DNA of 64,000 nt from an uncultured Bacteroidales bacterium. GTDB lineage: Bacteria > Bacteroidota > Bacteroidia > Bacteroidales > P3. Position numbers and translations under genes: made by a program. The stretch spans positions 51,223 to 115,222 of the forward strand of contig CAJUFX010000006.1 in the NCBI GenBank assembly GCA_910586395.1, in the 5' to 3' direction. The notes beneath the pieces are model-generated. The model saw only the letters and a list, made by a program, of their open reading frames with translations. It did no database searches and was not told the origin of the DNA. Positions 1 through 7,773 of the stretch are shown here, in pieces; position 1 is the stretch's first letter, and the number at the start of each line of letters is the position of its first letter.

Positions 1-86
1 AAGTTTCAGATGTCGGGGTATGTGGTGTGGCCCGACCGATGGAAAGTTTCAGATGTCGGGGCATGTGGTATGGCCCGACCGATGGA
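1..86. repeat. Two tandem copies of a 43-bp unit
   Basis: The unit starting AAGTTTCAGATGTCGGGG occurs at 1 and again at 44 with only a couple of differences. A third copy begins at 87 but diverges after a few bases. The array runs off the left edge of the window, so the true copy number is unknown. It overlaps the possible tail of an upstream gene. Confidence 0.8.
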
Positions 87-209
87 AAGCCGGTGGCCGG
101 CGGATGTGAAGCGGCTGAAGAGGTTGCCGGTGCGGCCGTTGAGGCGGTTGTTGATGCGACTGAGGCAGTCGTTGAAGTTGCGGGGCGGCCGTCTGTAACT
201 TGGCTTTAA
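3..209 (+). CDS. Possible C-terminal tail of an upstream gene (partial)
   Basis: A frame is open from the window edge to a TAA at 207-209. After the 43-bp repeats it encodes an Ala/Val/Glu-rich stretch (AAEEVAGAAVEAVV). That composition resembles the low-complexity inserts in other proteins of this window, such as the MnmE and Xre proteins. There is no domain to identify. It could equally be non-coding repeat DNA, so this is a weak call. Confidence 0.25.
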   Translation, partial: VSDVGVCGVARPMESFRCRGMWYGPTDGKPVAGGCEAAEEVAGAAVEAVVDATEAVVEVAGRPSVTWL

Positions 210-247
210 AATGAATACAAGTGTTTCTGTAAAAGGAACTTGATAAG

Positions 248-2212
248 ATGAAGTCTGATATGACGGACAGCATTTGTGCCACCGCGACCCCTGTGGGAAA
301 CGGTGGCATAAGTGTTATAAGGCTCAGCGGTCCGCGGGCCGTGGAGATTGCGGAAAAGGTGGTGCGTTGCCGGCGCGGAAGTCTGGCCGATTTGCCGTCG
401 CACCGCGTGAAATTCGTGGAATTTGTGGCGGAGGCTACTGCGCGGGGGGCTACGGCAGAGTCGGAGGCTGCTTCGGTTACGGCTTCAGTGGCTTCTGCCG
501 CTTCTGTCGGGGCTTCGGAGGCTTCTGCGCCCGGTGCTTCTGCGGATGCGGCTACGGCTGCTTCGGATGCGGCTTCGGTTGCGGCTTCAGTGGCTTCTGC
601 CGCTTCTGTTGCTTCTGTCGGGGCTTCGGAGGCTTCTACGCCCGGTGCTTCTGCTGTTGCGGCTGTTGCGGCCTCAGATGCGGCTTCAGTGGCTTCTGCC
701 GCTTCTACCGCTGTCGGGGCTTCGGAGGCTTCTGTGCTCGGCGCTTCTGCGACTGCGGCTACGGCTGTTGCGGCTGGGGCTTCGGCCTCAGGCGTTATGG
801 CCGAAGTGTTGGACGAAGGCGTCGTGACGCTGTTCCGCGCGCCCCATTCCTATACGGGCGAAGACGTCGTGGAACTATCCTGTCACGCTTCGCCCTATAT
901 CGTGCGGCGGCTGCTGTCGGCGCTGACGGCCGCGGGCGCGCGCATGGCCGAGCCGGGTGAGTTCACGAAGCGGGCGTTCCTCAACGGCCGCATGGATTTG
1001 AGTCAGGCCGAGGCCGTGGCCGACCTGATCGCGGCCGAAAACAAAGCCTCCCACGGTTTGGCGTGGCGGCAGTTGCGGGGCGGCGTCTCCAACGAGATGG
1101 CGGCCTTGCGCGCGCGGCTCGTCGAATTCGCCTCCTTGGTGGAGCTGGAATTGGATTTCAGCGAAGAAGACGTCGAATTTGCCGACCGTTCGGCCTTGCG
1201 GACGCTTTTGGACGAAATAGCCGCGCGTGTGGCGGCCCTGCGGCGGTCGTTCGCCACGGGGTTGGCCTTGAAAGAGGGCGTGCCGGTCGTGCTCATCGGG
1301 CGCCCCAACGCCGGCAAATCCACGCTTTTGAACCGCCTGCTGCACGAAGAAAAGGCCTTGGTGAGCGAGATTCCCGGCACGACGCGCGACACGATAGAGG
1401 ACGTGTGGGAGTGGGAGGGTGTTCGCTACCGGTTCATCGACACGGCGGGCCTGCGCGAGAGTGCCGACCCCTTGGAACTGGCGGGCATGGCGCGCACGAA
1501 AGAGAAGATGCGGCGCAGCCGGCTGTGGCTCTACCTGTTCGACGCCTCCGAAATGTCGGCCGAGGCGGCCCGCGCCGAAGCGTCCCGCTGGTATCGGGAC
1601 GTGATGGGGGGCGGGGACGCGGCGGATGGCGTCTCCCCAAGCGCGCCCGTCGGGTCACCCGAAATTGGGTCACCCGAGCTCCAAATCCTGCTGGTCGGCA
1701 ACAAATGCGACAAACTGGCGGCTTCAAGCCTTGCAAATGCTGTTGGCGGCGAGTCCGGCGCATCTGATGTTACATACCTTTCGGCTTCGGGGAATATTGA
1801 TGACAGTCAAGGTGTTGCAGTCGCGGATGGCGTTTCTGAAATAGCGGCCTCTGGCTTGAAACACACCTCTGTCGGCCTGTCCGGCGCGGCGGGCGGCACC
1901 CTCGACCTCCTCTACCTGTCGGCCAAGACAGGGCAGGGCATGGACGTCTTGGAAAGCCGGATCAAAGCCCGTTGCGGCCTGCGGCTGTCAGAAAACGAGA
2001 CCATCTTGACTAACGCCCGCCACGCGGAAGTGCTGGGCCGGTTGGCCGAAACCTTGGACCGCATCCTCTCCGGCCTGACGGCCAACCTGAGCGGCGACCT
2101 CCTCGCGCAAGACATCCGCGAGGCCCTCCGCTACATCGGCGAAATCACCGGCGAAGTCCACCCCGACGAACTGTTGGGAACTATTTTCGGACGGTTTTGC
2201 ATCGGGAAGTAA
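248..2212 (+). CDS. mnmE: tRNA uridine-5-carboxymethylaminomethyl modification GTPase MnmE with low-complexity insertions
   Basis: MnmE works with MnmG to modify the wobble uridine (U34) of certain tRNAs in the cytoplasm. Seen here: an N-terminal tetrahydrofolate-binding domain, P-loop GRPNAGKS (residues 351-358), DTAG (398-401), NKCD (485-488), SAK (558-560) and the C-terminal CIGK with the family cysteine at 651. At 654 residues it is about 200 longer than the usual 450-460. The excess is an Ala/Ser/Val-rich block at about 63-183, built from near-repeats of 33-34 residues inside the N-terminal domain, and Gly/Ser/Ala-rich stretches at about 453-475 and 490-550 flanking the G4 motif. All catalytic motifs survive, so the protein is probably functional. 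The start ATG lies just after AAGGAACTTGATAAG and no better start is seen. Confidence 0.95.
   Translation: MKSDMTDSICATATPVGNGGISVIRLSGPRAVEIAEKVVRCRRGSLADLPSHRVKFVEFVAEATARGATAESEAASVTASVASAASVGASEASAPGASADAATAASDAASVAASVASAASVASVGASEASTPGASAVAAVAASDAASVASAASTAVGASEASVLGASATAATAVAAGASASGVMAEVLDEGVVTLFRAPHSYTGEDVVELSCHASPYIVRRLLSALTAAGARMAEPGEFTKRAFLNGRMDLSQAEAVADLIAAENKASHGLAWRQLRGGVSNEMAALRARLVEFASLVELELDFSEEDVEFADRSALRTLLDEIAARVAALRRSFATGLALKEGVPVVLIGRPNAGKSTLLNRLLHEEKALVSEIPGTTRDTIEDVWEWEGVRYRFIDTAGLRESADPLELAGMARTKEKMRRSRLWLYLFDASEMSAEAARAEASRWYRDVMGGGDAADGVSPSAPVGSPEIGSPELQILLVGNKCDKLAASSLANAVGGESGASDVTYLSASGNIDDSQGVAVADGVSEIAASGLKHTSVGLSGAAGGTLDLLYLSAKTGQGMDVLESRIKARCGLRLSENETILTNARHAEVLGRLAETLDRILSGLTANLSGDLLAQDIREALRYIGEITGEVHPDELLGTIFGRFCIGK
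482..779 (+). repeat. In-frame tandem repeats inside mnmE
   Basis: Three imperfect copies start at 482, 584 and 683 with GCTTCAGTGGCTTCTGCC. The spacings are 102 and 99 bp, multiples of three, so the reading frame is kept. Each encodes an Ala/Ser/Val block containing VGASEAS. The codons (GCT, TCT) differ from the GCG/GCC-rich conserved part of the gene, which suggests recent expansion. Confidence 0.85.
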
Positions 2213-2383
2213 ACAATATATCATATTGTTTATTATTTTGTTACAAGATTGGGACGGGGTTGATAAATAAATGTGTTTGATTAATATACTGATTGTGTTA
2301 AAAGTGGCTTCGTTGTCGCTCGGAAATATATGAGAAGCAAGAGTACTTGTTAAATGTACAAATAAGATTAAAAACTTGAATAA

Positions 2384-2795
2384 ATGGAAACAGATGTTAA
2401 AGAGATGATTGAAGAGTGCGAAGACATTTTTATGCGGATGAAACTGGCGGAAAAGGAAGCAAATCAACAAATTGTTAAGTATTTCGATAGGATTCATGAT
2501 AAGTTATTTGCATATCAACTTTTTTTTTCTTGCTGGTTATATTTCTTTAATAGCGATACCTTCAATACAAATTTCACCCTGGTGGTTGATAGTTCCTTTT
2601 AGTTGTATATTCAGGTTGTTATACATAGATTGGCGAATGATGGAAATTAATAGAAAGGCTTCAGATATAACAAATATGCCTTCTGCTGAAATAAAGCGAC
2701 TATATAAAAAACAACAAAGCATAAATCTAAATTCATTAGAAGTAATTTTGGAGACAATAGTAGTGACGGTTGTTTTTTTGTATACTCTGCTATAA
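2384..2795 (+). pseudogene. Small membrane protein with a frameshift in a T run
   Basis: Two overlapping frames together read as one protein of about 137 residues. The first half (from ATG 2384, METDVKEMIEECEDIF...) runs into a run of nine T at 2520-2528. The second half continues one frame over to TAA at 2793-2795. With one T removed the join reads QLFFLAGYISLIA and gives an acidic helical N-terminus, two hydrophobic segments, a polar loop and a C-terminal hydrophobic segment (VVTVVFLYTLL). A slippage mutation, a sequencing error or programmed slippage would all give this picture. I do not recognise the family. Codons are A+T rich, unlike mnmE upstream. Confidence 0.5.
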
Positions 2796-3204
2796 AATAT
2801 GATAACTATGGATTAAAAGGGGAAAGCAATAGCTAACATGAGCTATCGGATTTAATTGCAAAATAGACCTATTAGATATTAGGTAGTGAAATCTTTGGAA
2901 TGATTAAAATTATATACTTGTAGGGATTATGAGTTGTGTGGTTGAAAATGTTTTTTTGTGGATCAATGGACGAGGGGAGAGGGCATGTTCAAAAATATAA
3001 ATGCAACTATTGGCCATGAGCATAGTCCAAGTTTGCTTAGTTTATTCAATAGCGAAATCATGACCGTTTTGGTTTAGCTAAACGATTCATGCCAAGTATA
3101 CTTGAGCATGGCCGTGGTGCACGTGCTTAGAAAAAGAACACCGCTATGTACAATTATGGCGTGAATAAAAAGTGCGCGAAAGCGAATCATCTAAATTGGG
3201 CGAT
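2796..3204. other. A+T-rich gene-free stretch with a decayed palindromic repeat copy
   Basis: No convincing gene is seen. Around 3082-3140 there is a degraded copy of the element described at 3628-3785: CCAAGTATACTTGAGCATGG, GCCGTGG, ACGTGCTT and AAAAAGAAC occur in the same order as in the better copies. A second weak trace (CATAGTCCAAGTTTGCTTAG) lies near 3025. The zone borders two broken genes, so it looks like old accessory DNA in decay. Confidence 0.45.
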
Positions 3205-3515
3205 ATGGACATTACAAAATCGCAATACGAATATGCGCTGGACCGTGTGGAGCAGCTTTTGCCACTCGTAACCGACGGGACGCCAGCCAGTGACAAGAAT
3301 GCCGTGGAACTCACCATTTTTTCCGATGTGGTTGAAGCCTACGAGAAAATCCACTATCCGATAGCCAAACCTACCATAGGCGAACTGATAAAGCCGTAAG
3401 CGACCCCTTGCGGGTCAGCGACTATATATCCGATCGCGCCGAGCCGACCTTGCTTATCGCCCGTGCACACTGTCTGGTTCTCGGTATCGCGCCCGTCGCC
3501 ATACTGGGCTTGTAA
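3205..3515 (+). pseudogene. Broken HigA-type antitoxin / Xre regulator
   Basis: From ATG 3205 the frame gives MDITKSQYEYALDRVEQLLP... and ends PTIGELIKP then TAA (3397-3399). This is the N-terminal part of the long HigA-like antitoxins common in Bacteroidota. Another frame starting near 3411 continues with VSDYISDRAEPTLLIAR and ends LGIAPVAILGL then TAA at 3513. That is the second half of the helix-turn-helix domain and the C-terminus. The part between, the first HTH helices of roughly 20-25 residues, is missing and the frame is shifted, which fits a deletion. No HigB-like toxin is recognisable upstream, so the toxin half appears lost. Confidence 0.6.
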
Positions 3516-3627
3516 GTGCGTCTGTGCCCTGCGAAAGCCGGCCAAGGCGTTCTCTCAACAAGTTGCTGTACTATCGATTGGAAACTTCACTTTCCCAAAG
3601 ATAAAAACAGGTGGTGTTTGTCAAGAA

Positions 3628-3785
3628 GTTCTTTTTTCAAAGTACGTTTTTGCGCCACGGCATAGCTCGAACAAGTTCGGCTCTGCTTGTGGCTGAATCA
3701 AAACGTTCGCTTTTGCGCACCTTTTCTCGCCTCAGCATAGCCCAAGTAAACTTGGTCTCTGCTTTCGGCTTAACGAAAACGTTCT
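3628..3785 (-). repeat. Two copies of a dispersed palindromic element
   Basis: Read on the minus strand, the copy at 3628-3686 runs GCAGAGCCGAACTTGTTCGA, then GCTATGCCGTGGCG and AAAAACGTAC, ending AAAAAAGAAC. The central CGAACTTGTTCG is a palindrome. A second copy (about 3700-3785) has the same order with the palindrome CCAAGTTTACTTGG and GGCTATGCTGAGGCG. Related copies sit at about 3082, inside the histidine kinase (49647-49706), and at 54864 and 58643. The function is unknown. Confidence 0.8.
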
Positions 3786-3793
3786 TATATTTG
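3786..3793 (+). promoter_or_regulatory. Candidate -7 promoter element for menG
   Basis: TATATTTG matches the Bacteroidota -7 consensus TAnnTTTG and lies about 120 bp before menG, at the edge of the palindromic repeat copies. No clear -33 TTTG is present, so this is tentative. Confidence 0.35.
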
Positions 3794-3914
3794 CAGGCGT
3801 ATGGGGATTTTGAAAAATTGGCCCTGGAAGCCGAACATATTCTTGACAGTGAAGAATACACCGGTGCGGGCATAGTGGCGTTTCAACATAATAGAAAAAG
3901 CACAGGATTTCCGG

Positions 3915-4610
3915 ATGCCGAAGAGAGAGAACATACAGAGCTTGTTCGACAGTATCGCTCCCGATTACGATCGGTTGAACCATATACTCTCGTGCAACAT
4001 CGACAGGATATGGCGTAGGAAGGCCGTGCGGGAGATGATGGACGGGCGCTCGCCTTTGGCGGTGCTGGATGTGGCTTGCGGCACAGGCGACTTTACGATG
4101 GCGATAGCCCGGCACGCGCCTTGCGGCAGCCGGGTATTGGGCATAGACCTTTCTGAGGAGATGATGGAGGAGGGACGGAGAAAGATGGCGGCGGCCAATA
4201 TAGAGGCCACTATGGAATATGGAGACAGTGAGGCCCTTGCTTATGACGACAATACGTTTGACCGTGTTTCGGTGGGCTTCGGCATCCGCAATTTCGAACA
4301 TCAGGAAGTGGGGCTTAGGGAGATGAGGCGTGTGTTGAAACCCGGAGGAAAACTTGTGGTGCTTGAATTGTCGGTCCCTTCAAATGCTTTACTGCGTTGG
4401 GGCTACAAACTCTATTTCCTGCACGTCCTTCCGCTTATCGGTGGCATGGTGTCGGGCAACCGCAGCGCCTACGAATATCTTCCGGCCTCGGTATTGAATT
4501 TTCCGCCGCCGGCCAAGTTCATGGCCATGATGCGGGAAGCAGGGTTCAGCGCCGTGCGTCACAGGGCCTTAACCTTCGGTGTCTGCCGGATGTATATAGG
4601 GGTTAAGTAG
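3915..4610 (+). CDS. menG: Demethylmenaquinone methyltransferase
   Basis: This enzyme makes the final C-methylation in menaquinone synthesis, converting demethylmenaquinol to menaquinol with S-adenosylmethionine. Seen: the N-terminal family motif FDSIAPDYDRLNH, the SAM loop VLDVACGTGDFT, the acidic strand GIDLSEEMM, FGIRNFEH and the C-terminal LTFGVCRMYIG. At 231 residues it has the normal MenG/UbiE length. menA follows 74 bp downstream on the same strand, so the two quinone genes probably form one transcription unit. In a menaquinone-only anaerobe the UbiE-type enzyme serves MenG, which is why the symbol menG is used rather than ubiE. Confidence 0.93.
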   Translation: MPKRENIQSLFDSIAPDYDRLNHILSCNIDRIWRRKAVREMMDGRSPLAVLDVACGTGDFTMAIARHAPCGSRVLGIDLSEEMMEEGRRKMAAANIEATMEYGDSEALAYDDNTFDRVSVGFGIRNFEHQEVGLREMRRVLKPGGKLVVLELSVPSNALLRWGYKLYFLHVLPLIGGMVSGNRSAYEYLPASVLNFPPPAKFMAMMREAGFSAVRHRALTFGVCRMYIGVK

Positions 4611-4613
4611 TCA

Positions 4614-4639
4614 TTTTTCTTTGTTTGGTCAAAGAAAAG
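4614..4639 (+). terminator. A/T-rich hairpin between menG and menA
   Basis: TTTTTCTTTG and CAAAGAAAAG form a 10-bp stem (one G-T pair) around the loop TTTGGT. A near-identical hairpin occurs at 31901-31930. It could attenuate read-through from menG into menA, or be a dispersed repeat. No clean T run follows it. Confidence 0.4.
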
Positions 4640-4684
4640 TCATTGCGCTCCTACGGCAATTAAATGAATTAACAATCAGGAATT

Positions 4685-5569
4685 ATGCGGAATAAGTGGA
4701 TAGAGGCCATGCGGTTGAGAACACTGCCGGTGAGTGTGGCCGGCGTGATAGCCGGTTGCGGCTGCGCTGTCTGGCAGGGTGGCTTCAGGCCGCTGCCGGC
4801 CGCGCTGTGTCTTCTCTTTGCCCTTTGCGCGCAGATTGCCTCGAATTTCGGCAACGAGTACTACGATTTCAAGAACGGGCTTGACCGAAAAGGACGTGCC
4901 GGTTTCAGACGTGGGGTTACGGAGGGCGACATCAGCCCCCGCGCCATGAAAACGGCCACTTTCGCCACATTGGGCATAACGGCGTTGCTCGGTTGCTCCT
5001 TGCTTTTCTTCGGCAACTGGCGGATTATCCCGGTGGGCGTCGCCATACTGCTCTTTGCCCTGGCCTACAGCACCGGGCCTTATCCCTTGTCGCATCATGG
5101 ATTGGGCGATATAACGGTGGTGGTTTTCTTCGGGTTGGTTCCGGTAGCGTTTACCTGCTACCTGCAGACCGGCGCGTGGCATCATTTGCCGGAACTCCTT
5201 ACGACCGCTTTGGCCATAGGGCTTCTCGCGGCCAACGTGCTTGTCGTGAACAACTACCGCGATATGGAAGACGACAAGGCGGTAGGCAAGAATACCACGG
5301 TGGTCCTGTTTGGCCGGCGCGTTATGGGCTGTGTATATCTGCTGTCGGGAATCCTTGCGATGCTGTGCATGGTTCCGCTCTGGATAAAACTGCCCTTATG
5401 GGCATTGGCCGTGCCTCTGCTGTATCTCCTCCTGCACGTCCTCACCTGGCGAAAAATAGTCCGCTCGCGGGGTTCGGCCCTCAATCCGCTGTTGGGCCGA
5501 ACGGCTTTCAATCTGCTGTTTTTCTCCCTTTCGCTACTTTTCGTCTTTGTTATCTCAAGACAACTGTAG
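4685..5569 (+). CDS. menA: 1,4-dihydroxy-2-naphthoate polyprenyltransferase
   Basis: MenA attaches the polyprenyl side chain to 1,4-dihydroxy-2-naphthoate in the cytoplasmic membrane, giving demethylmenaquinol, the substrate of the menG product upstream. Seen: the UbiA-family aspartate motifs NEYYDFKNGLD (around residue 59) and NNYRDMEDD (around 188), FRRGVTEG, and eight or nine hydrophobic segments over 294 residues. Length and motif order match MenA. Start ATG 4685 gives MRNKWIEAMRLRTLPVS, the normal MenA N-terminus, and follows CAGGAATT. Confidence 0.93.
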   Translation: MRNKWIEAMRLRTLPVSVAGVIAGCGCAVWQGGFRPLPAALCLLFALCAQIASNFGNEYYDFKNGLDRKGRAGFRRGVTEGDISPRAMKTATFATLGITALLGCSLLFFGNWRIIPVGVAILLFALAYSTGPYPLSHHGLGDITVVVFFGLVPVAFTCYLQTGAWHHLPELLTTALAIGLLAANVLVVNNYRDMEDDKAVGKNTTVVLFGRRVMGCVYLLSGILAMLCMVPLWIKLPLWALAVPLLYLLLHVLTWRKIVRSRGSALNPLLGRTAFNLLFFSLSLLFVFVISRQL

Positions 5570-5844
5570 GGGCGTGGCCGATGTTTGGGAATGTAACTTG
5601 ATGCTTTTGCGCCGATGGCAGAGTCGTATTAACGGATGTCGATGACGGCCCGCTGTCAAAGGCTATCTGATGGATACTTGTCTCACCACCTAGAATTACT
5701 TCAAGCGGCTGCTGGATAAGTACAGGATAGTGTATGGGGAGATTGGGAAATAGCCTAATGGTCAAGAGTGGAGGAATAAATATGTGATATTTCATTGATT
5801 TTAATTTGTTTGAAAATCAATGTGTTAAATAAAAATAAGTAAAC

Positions 5845-7176
5845 ATGATGCGAAAAAAGGATATAAGAAAGGTGGAAAAATGGAAAACGTCAAAGTTGTC
5901 CATGCATTTTCGGTTGGCTAAGCGTGGACTATTTGAAAATATGTGGCTGAACTTATTTGTGCTATTTTTGAGTGTTGTAGTATGCGGTCTAGAGTTTGGG
6001 CTCAATAGGAGTCTTTATTCGTTCGTACCTGTCTCGATTTTGTATTGCGTGTTTTTTTTATGGTGGCTTGGTATCCCCGAAAGAGATAACGATACTATTG
6101 TATCAATGGTTATTCATGATATTTTGGACGATATTGTGGAACAGGATGTCAGGGCGATTGGAACAAATGTGATTAAAAGTATGGTGAATTATGATACAAA
6201 AGGGACTTATGGAATAATTACAGCGAGTTGCCTGCTTGTACTATTGGATAATGGAGATGTTTGGGAATATCCATTTGATTGCCGTGAAACAGAAAGTAAA
6301 GGCGTGTATGTGGTTGAATGTAAACGGGATTATACTGTAAGTACAAATCAGCAGCATATACGAAAGATAAATCCGAAGTGTTGGAACCGTTTCAATGAAT
6401 GTTTCAAATTGTCAAAGAGAACTCTTTTGGGGGGATTGTTGGCGACTATAATAATTGTTGGATGTCTGATCTTTTTTGGTTCGTGCTATTTAGTAACTCA
6501 TTTTAAATGGCAATACGTACTAGTAGTATTCGGGTATGTGTGCATTTATATCATGATGAAATGGTTGAGCAGGAGAAGGGTTAGAAGGGGAATGCATATA
6601 GTAGAAAATGTAATTTCGCTACCGATAGTTGTGTTTTATTTGCTTGTGCAATTCGTTATGCCTTTTATCACGATTGTAGGTACATATTTTTTTGTAGTAT
6701 TGTTTGCGTTTGGCTTGCCTGCTACTATATTGATAGGATTTAATCATTTCGGTTGGCTGGCGTTCAGGTTGGAAACCATAATATTTGTTGTGTTTACAAT
6801 GGGGTCAATCATATGCTCTCATTGTTATGGGATTACCAAATGGATTGTTCGTTCTACACCTTTGCGAGATTGGGGTAATCATACCTATGAATCTTACCGG
6901 GAGCAATTAGCGATATATTTGATACATCCTAGTAATGTCGTGTTTCTGTTGTATCTGATATATTTTGTGTTTTTATTGATTTCTGGGTATTTGCAGGTGG
7001 AGAATGGAAACTATTTGATTTCTAAAGAAATAGATGAGTCTGTATTAAAGGCTTTTCTCGTGTTTATTGCCTTTACAAATATGCGTATAAAGGCGAAGGA
7101 TGCAGAATTTGATGTTCTAGAATTGTATCAACGGACATTGAAACATTTGTACATGATGAGTAAATATACATTGTAG
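5845..7176 (+). CDS. Multi-pass membrane protein of unknown function
   Basis: A 443-residue protein I cannot assign. After a basic N-terminus it has two hydrophobic segments (about residues 34-75), a soluble domain (about 80-185, containing DGITA-like strand patterns and WEYPFDCRETESKG), then six or more hydrophobic segments (about 195-400) and a polar C-terminal end. Codon use is strongly A+T rich compared with menA, as in the defence genes downstream, which suggests acquired DNA. The 275 bp before it (5570-5844) contains no recognisable gene. The second codon is also ATG, so the start may be 5848. It could be a toxin-immunity or phage-defence membrane component, but nothing in the sequence proves that. 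Confidence 0.7.
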   Translation: MMRKKDIRKVEKWKTSKLSMHFRLAKRGLFENMWLNLFVLFLSVVVCGLEFGLNRSLYSFVPVSILYCVFFLWWLGIPERDNDTIVSMVIHDILDDIVEQDVRAIGTNVIKSMVNYDTKGTYGIITASCLLVLLDNGDVWEYPFDCRETESKGVYVVECKRDYTVSTNQQHIRKINPKCWNRFNECFKLSKRTLLGGLLATIIIVGCLIFFGSCYLVTHFKWQYVLVVFGYVCIYIMMKWLSRRRVRRGMHIVENVISLPIVVFYLLVQFVMPFITIVGTYFFVVLFAFGLPATILIGFNHFGWLAFRLETIIFVVFTMGSIICSHCYGITKWIVRSTPLRDWGNHTYESYREQLAIYLIHPSNVVFLLYLIYFVFLLISGYLQVENGNYLISKEIDESVLKAFLVFIAFTNMRIKAKDAEFDVLELYQRTLKHLYMMSKYTL

Positions 7177-7213
7177 ATCTTCTGCCGTCTCTTTTAAATT
7201 AACAAAAGTTTAT

Positions 7214-7221
7214 TATCTTTG
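7214..7221 (+). promoter_or_regulatory. -7 promoter element for the DUF5053-like gene
   Basis: TATCTTTG fits TAnnTTTG and lies about 22 bp before the ATG at 7243. No clear TTTG is found at the -33 spacing. Confidence 0.5.
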
Positions 7222-7242
7222 TATCGTTAAAAGCAATCACCA

Positions 7243-7773
7243 ATGGCTGAAACCAAGCGGGAACTTGTCCGGATTAAGGAAGTCGAAGGGGCGCAGGTCT
7301 TCGATACGTTGAACTGTGCGGCCATAGCTAAGCGGTTCTTCCACCGGTCGAGGGCCTGGTTTATACAGCGAATCAACAACAATATGGTGAACGGGAAACC
7401 GGTGTCGTTCTCTCCGGAAGAGTTGTTGAGGCTCCGGATTTCCCTCAAGGTGCTCGCGTCCGAGATAACGCGTTTTTCGTCTAACATCCCTAAAATACCT
7501 ACCGATATGTCCATCAAAGTTTACGTCATAGACGACCCTATGGCCATCGATTTTTTCCAGAACGACGACCTTGACGGTTTCAAGGAATATCTTGCCGCGG
7601 ACGATACGCTCGATTTCGGGGAGCCCGAATGCTTCGACACGGAGGCTGAAGCGCTCGCCTTTTGCGCAGGGATAGGCTACGGCCTTGACGAGCGCGCCCC
7701 GGTGGAACGGTATCCGCTACGCTCGTGTGAGCCTGCCGATGTGCCGTTCATTGAGGCGATAGAGGAATTATAA
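7243..7773 (+). CDS. DUF5053-like protein
   Basis: A 176-residue soluble protein. The N-terminal half (residues about 25-75: AIAKRFFHRSRAWFIQRI, NNMVNGKPVSFSPEELLRLR) matches my memory of the small DUF5053 family of Bacteroidales, which looks like a helix-turn-helix fold and has no known function. The second half is acidic (DDPMAIDFFQNDDLDGFKEY, FDTEAEALAF). G+C content is higher than in the flanking membrane and methyltransferase genes. It converges with the methyltransferase gene and their 3' ends overlap by 6 bp (7768-7773). Confidence 0.75.
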   Translation: MAETKRELVRIKEVEGAQVFDTLNCAAIAKRFFHRSRAWFIQRINNNMVNGKPVSFSPEELLRLRISLKVLASEITRFSSNIPKIPTDMSIKVYVIDDPMAIDFFQNDDLDGFKEYLAADDTLDFGEPECFDTEAEALAFCAGIGYGLDERAPVERYPLRSCEPADVPFIEAIEEL

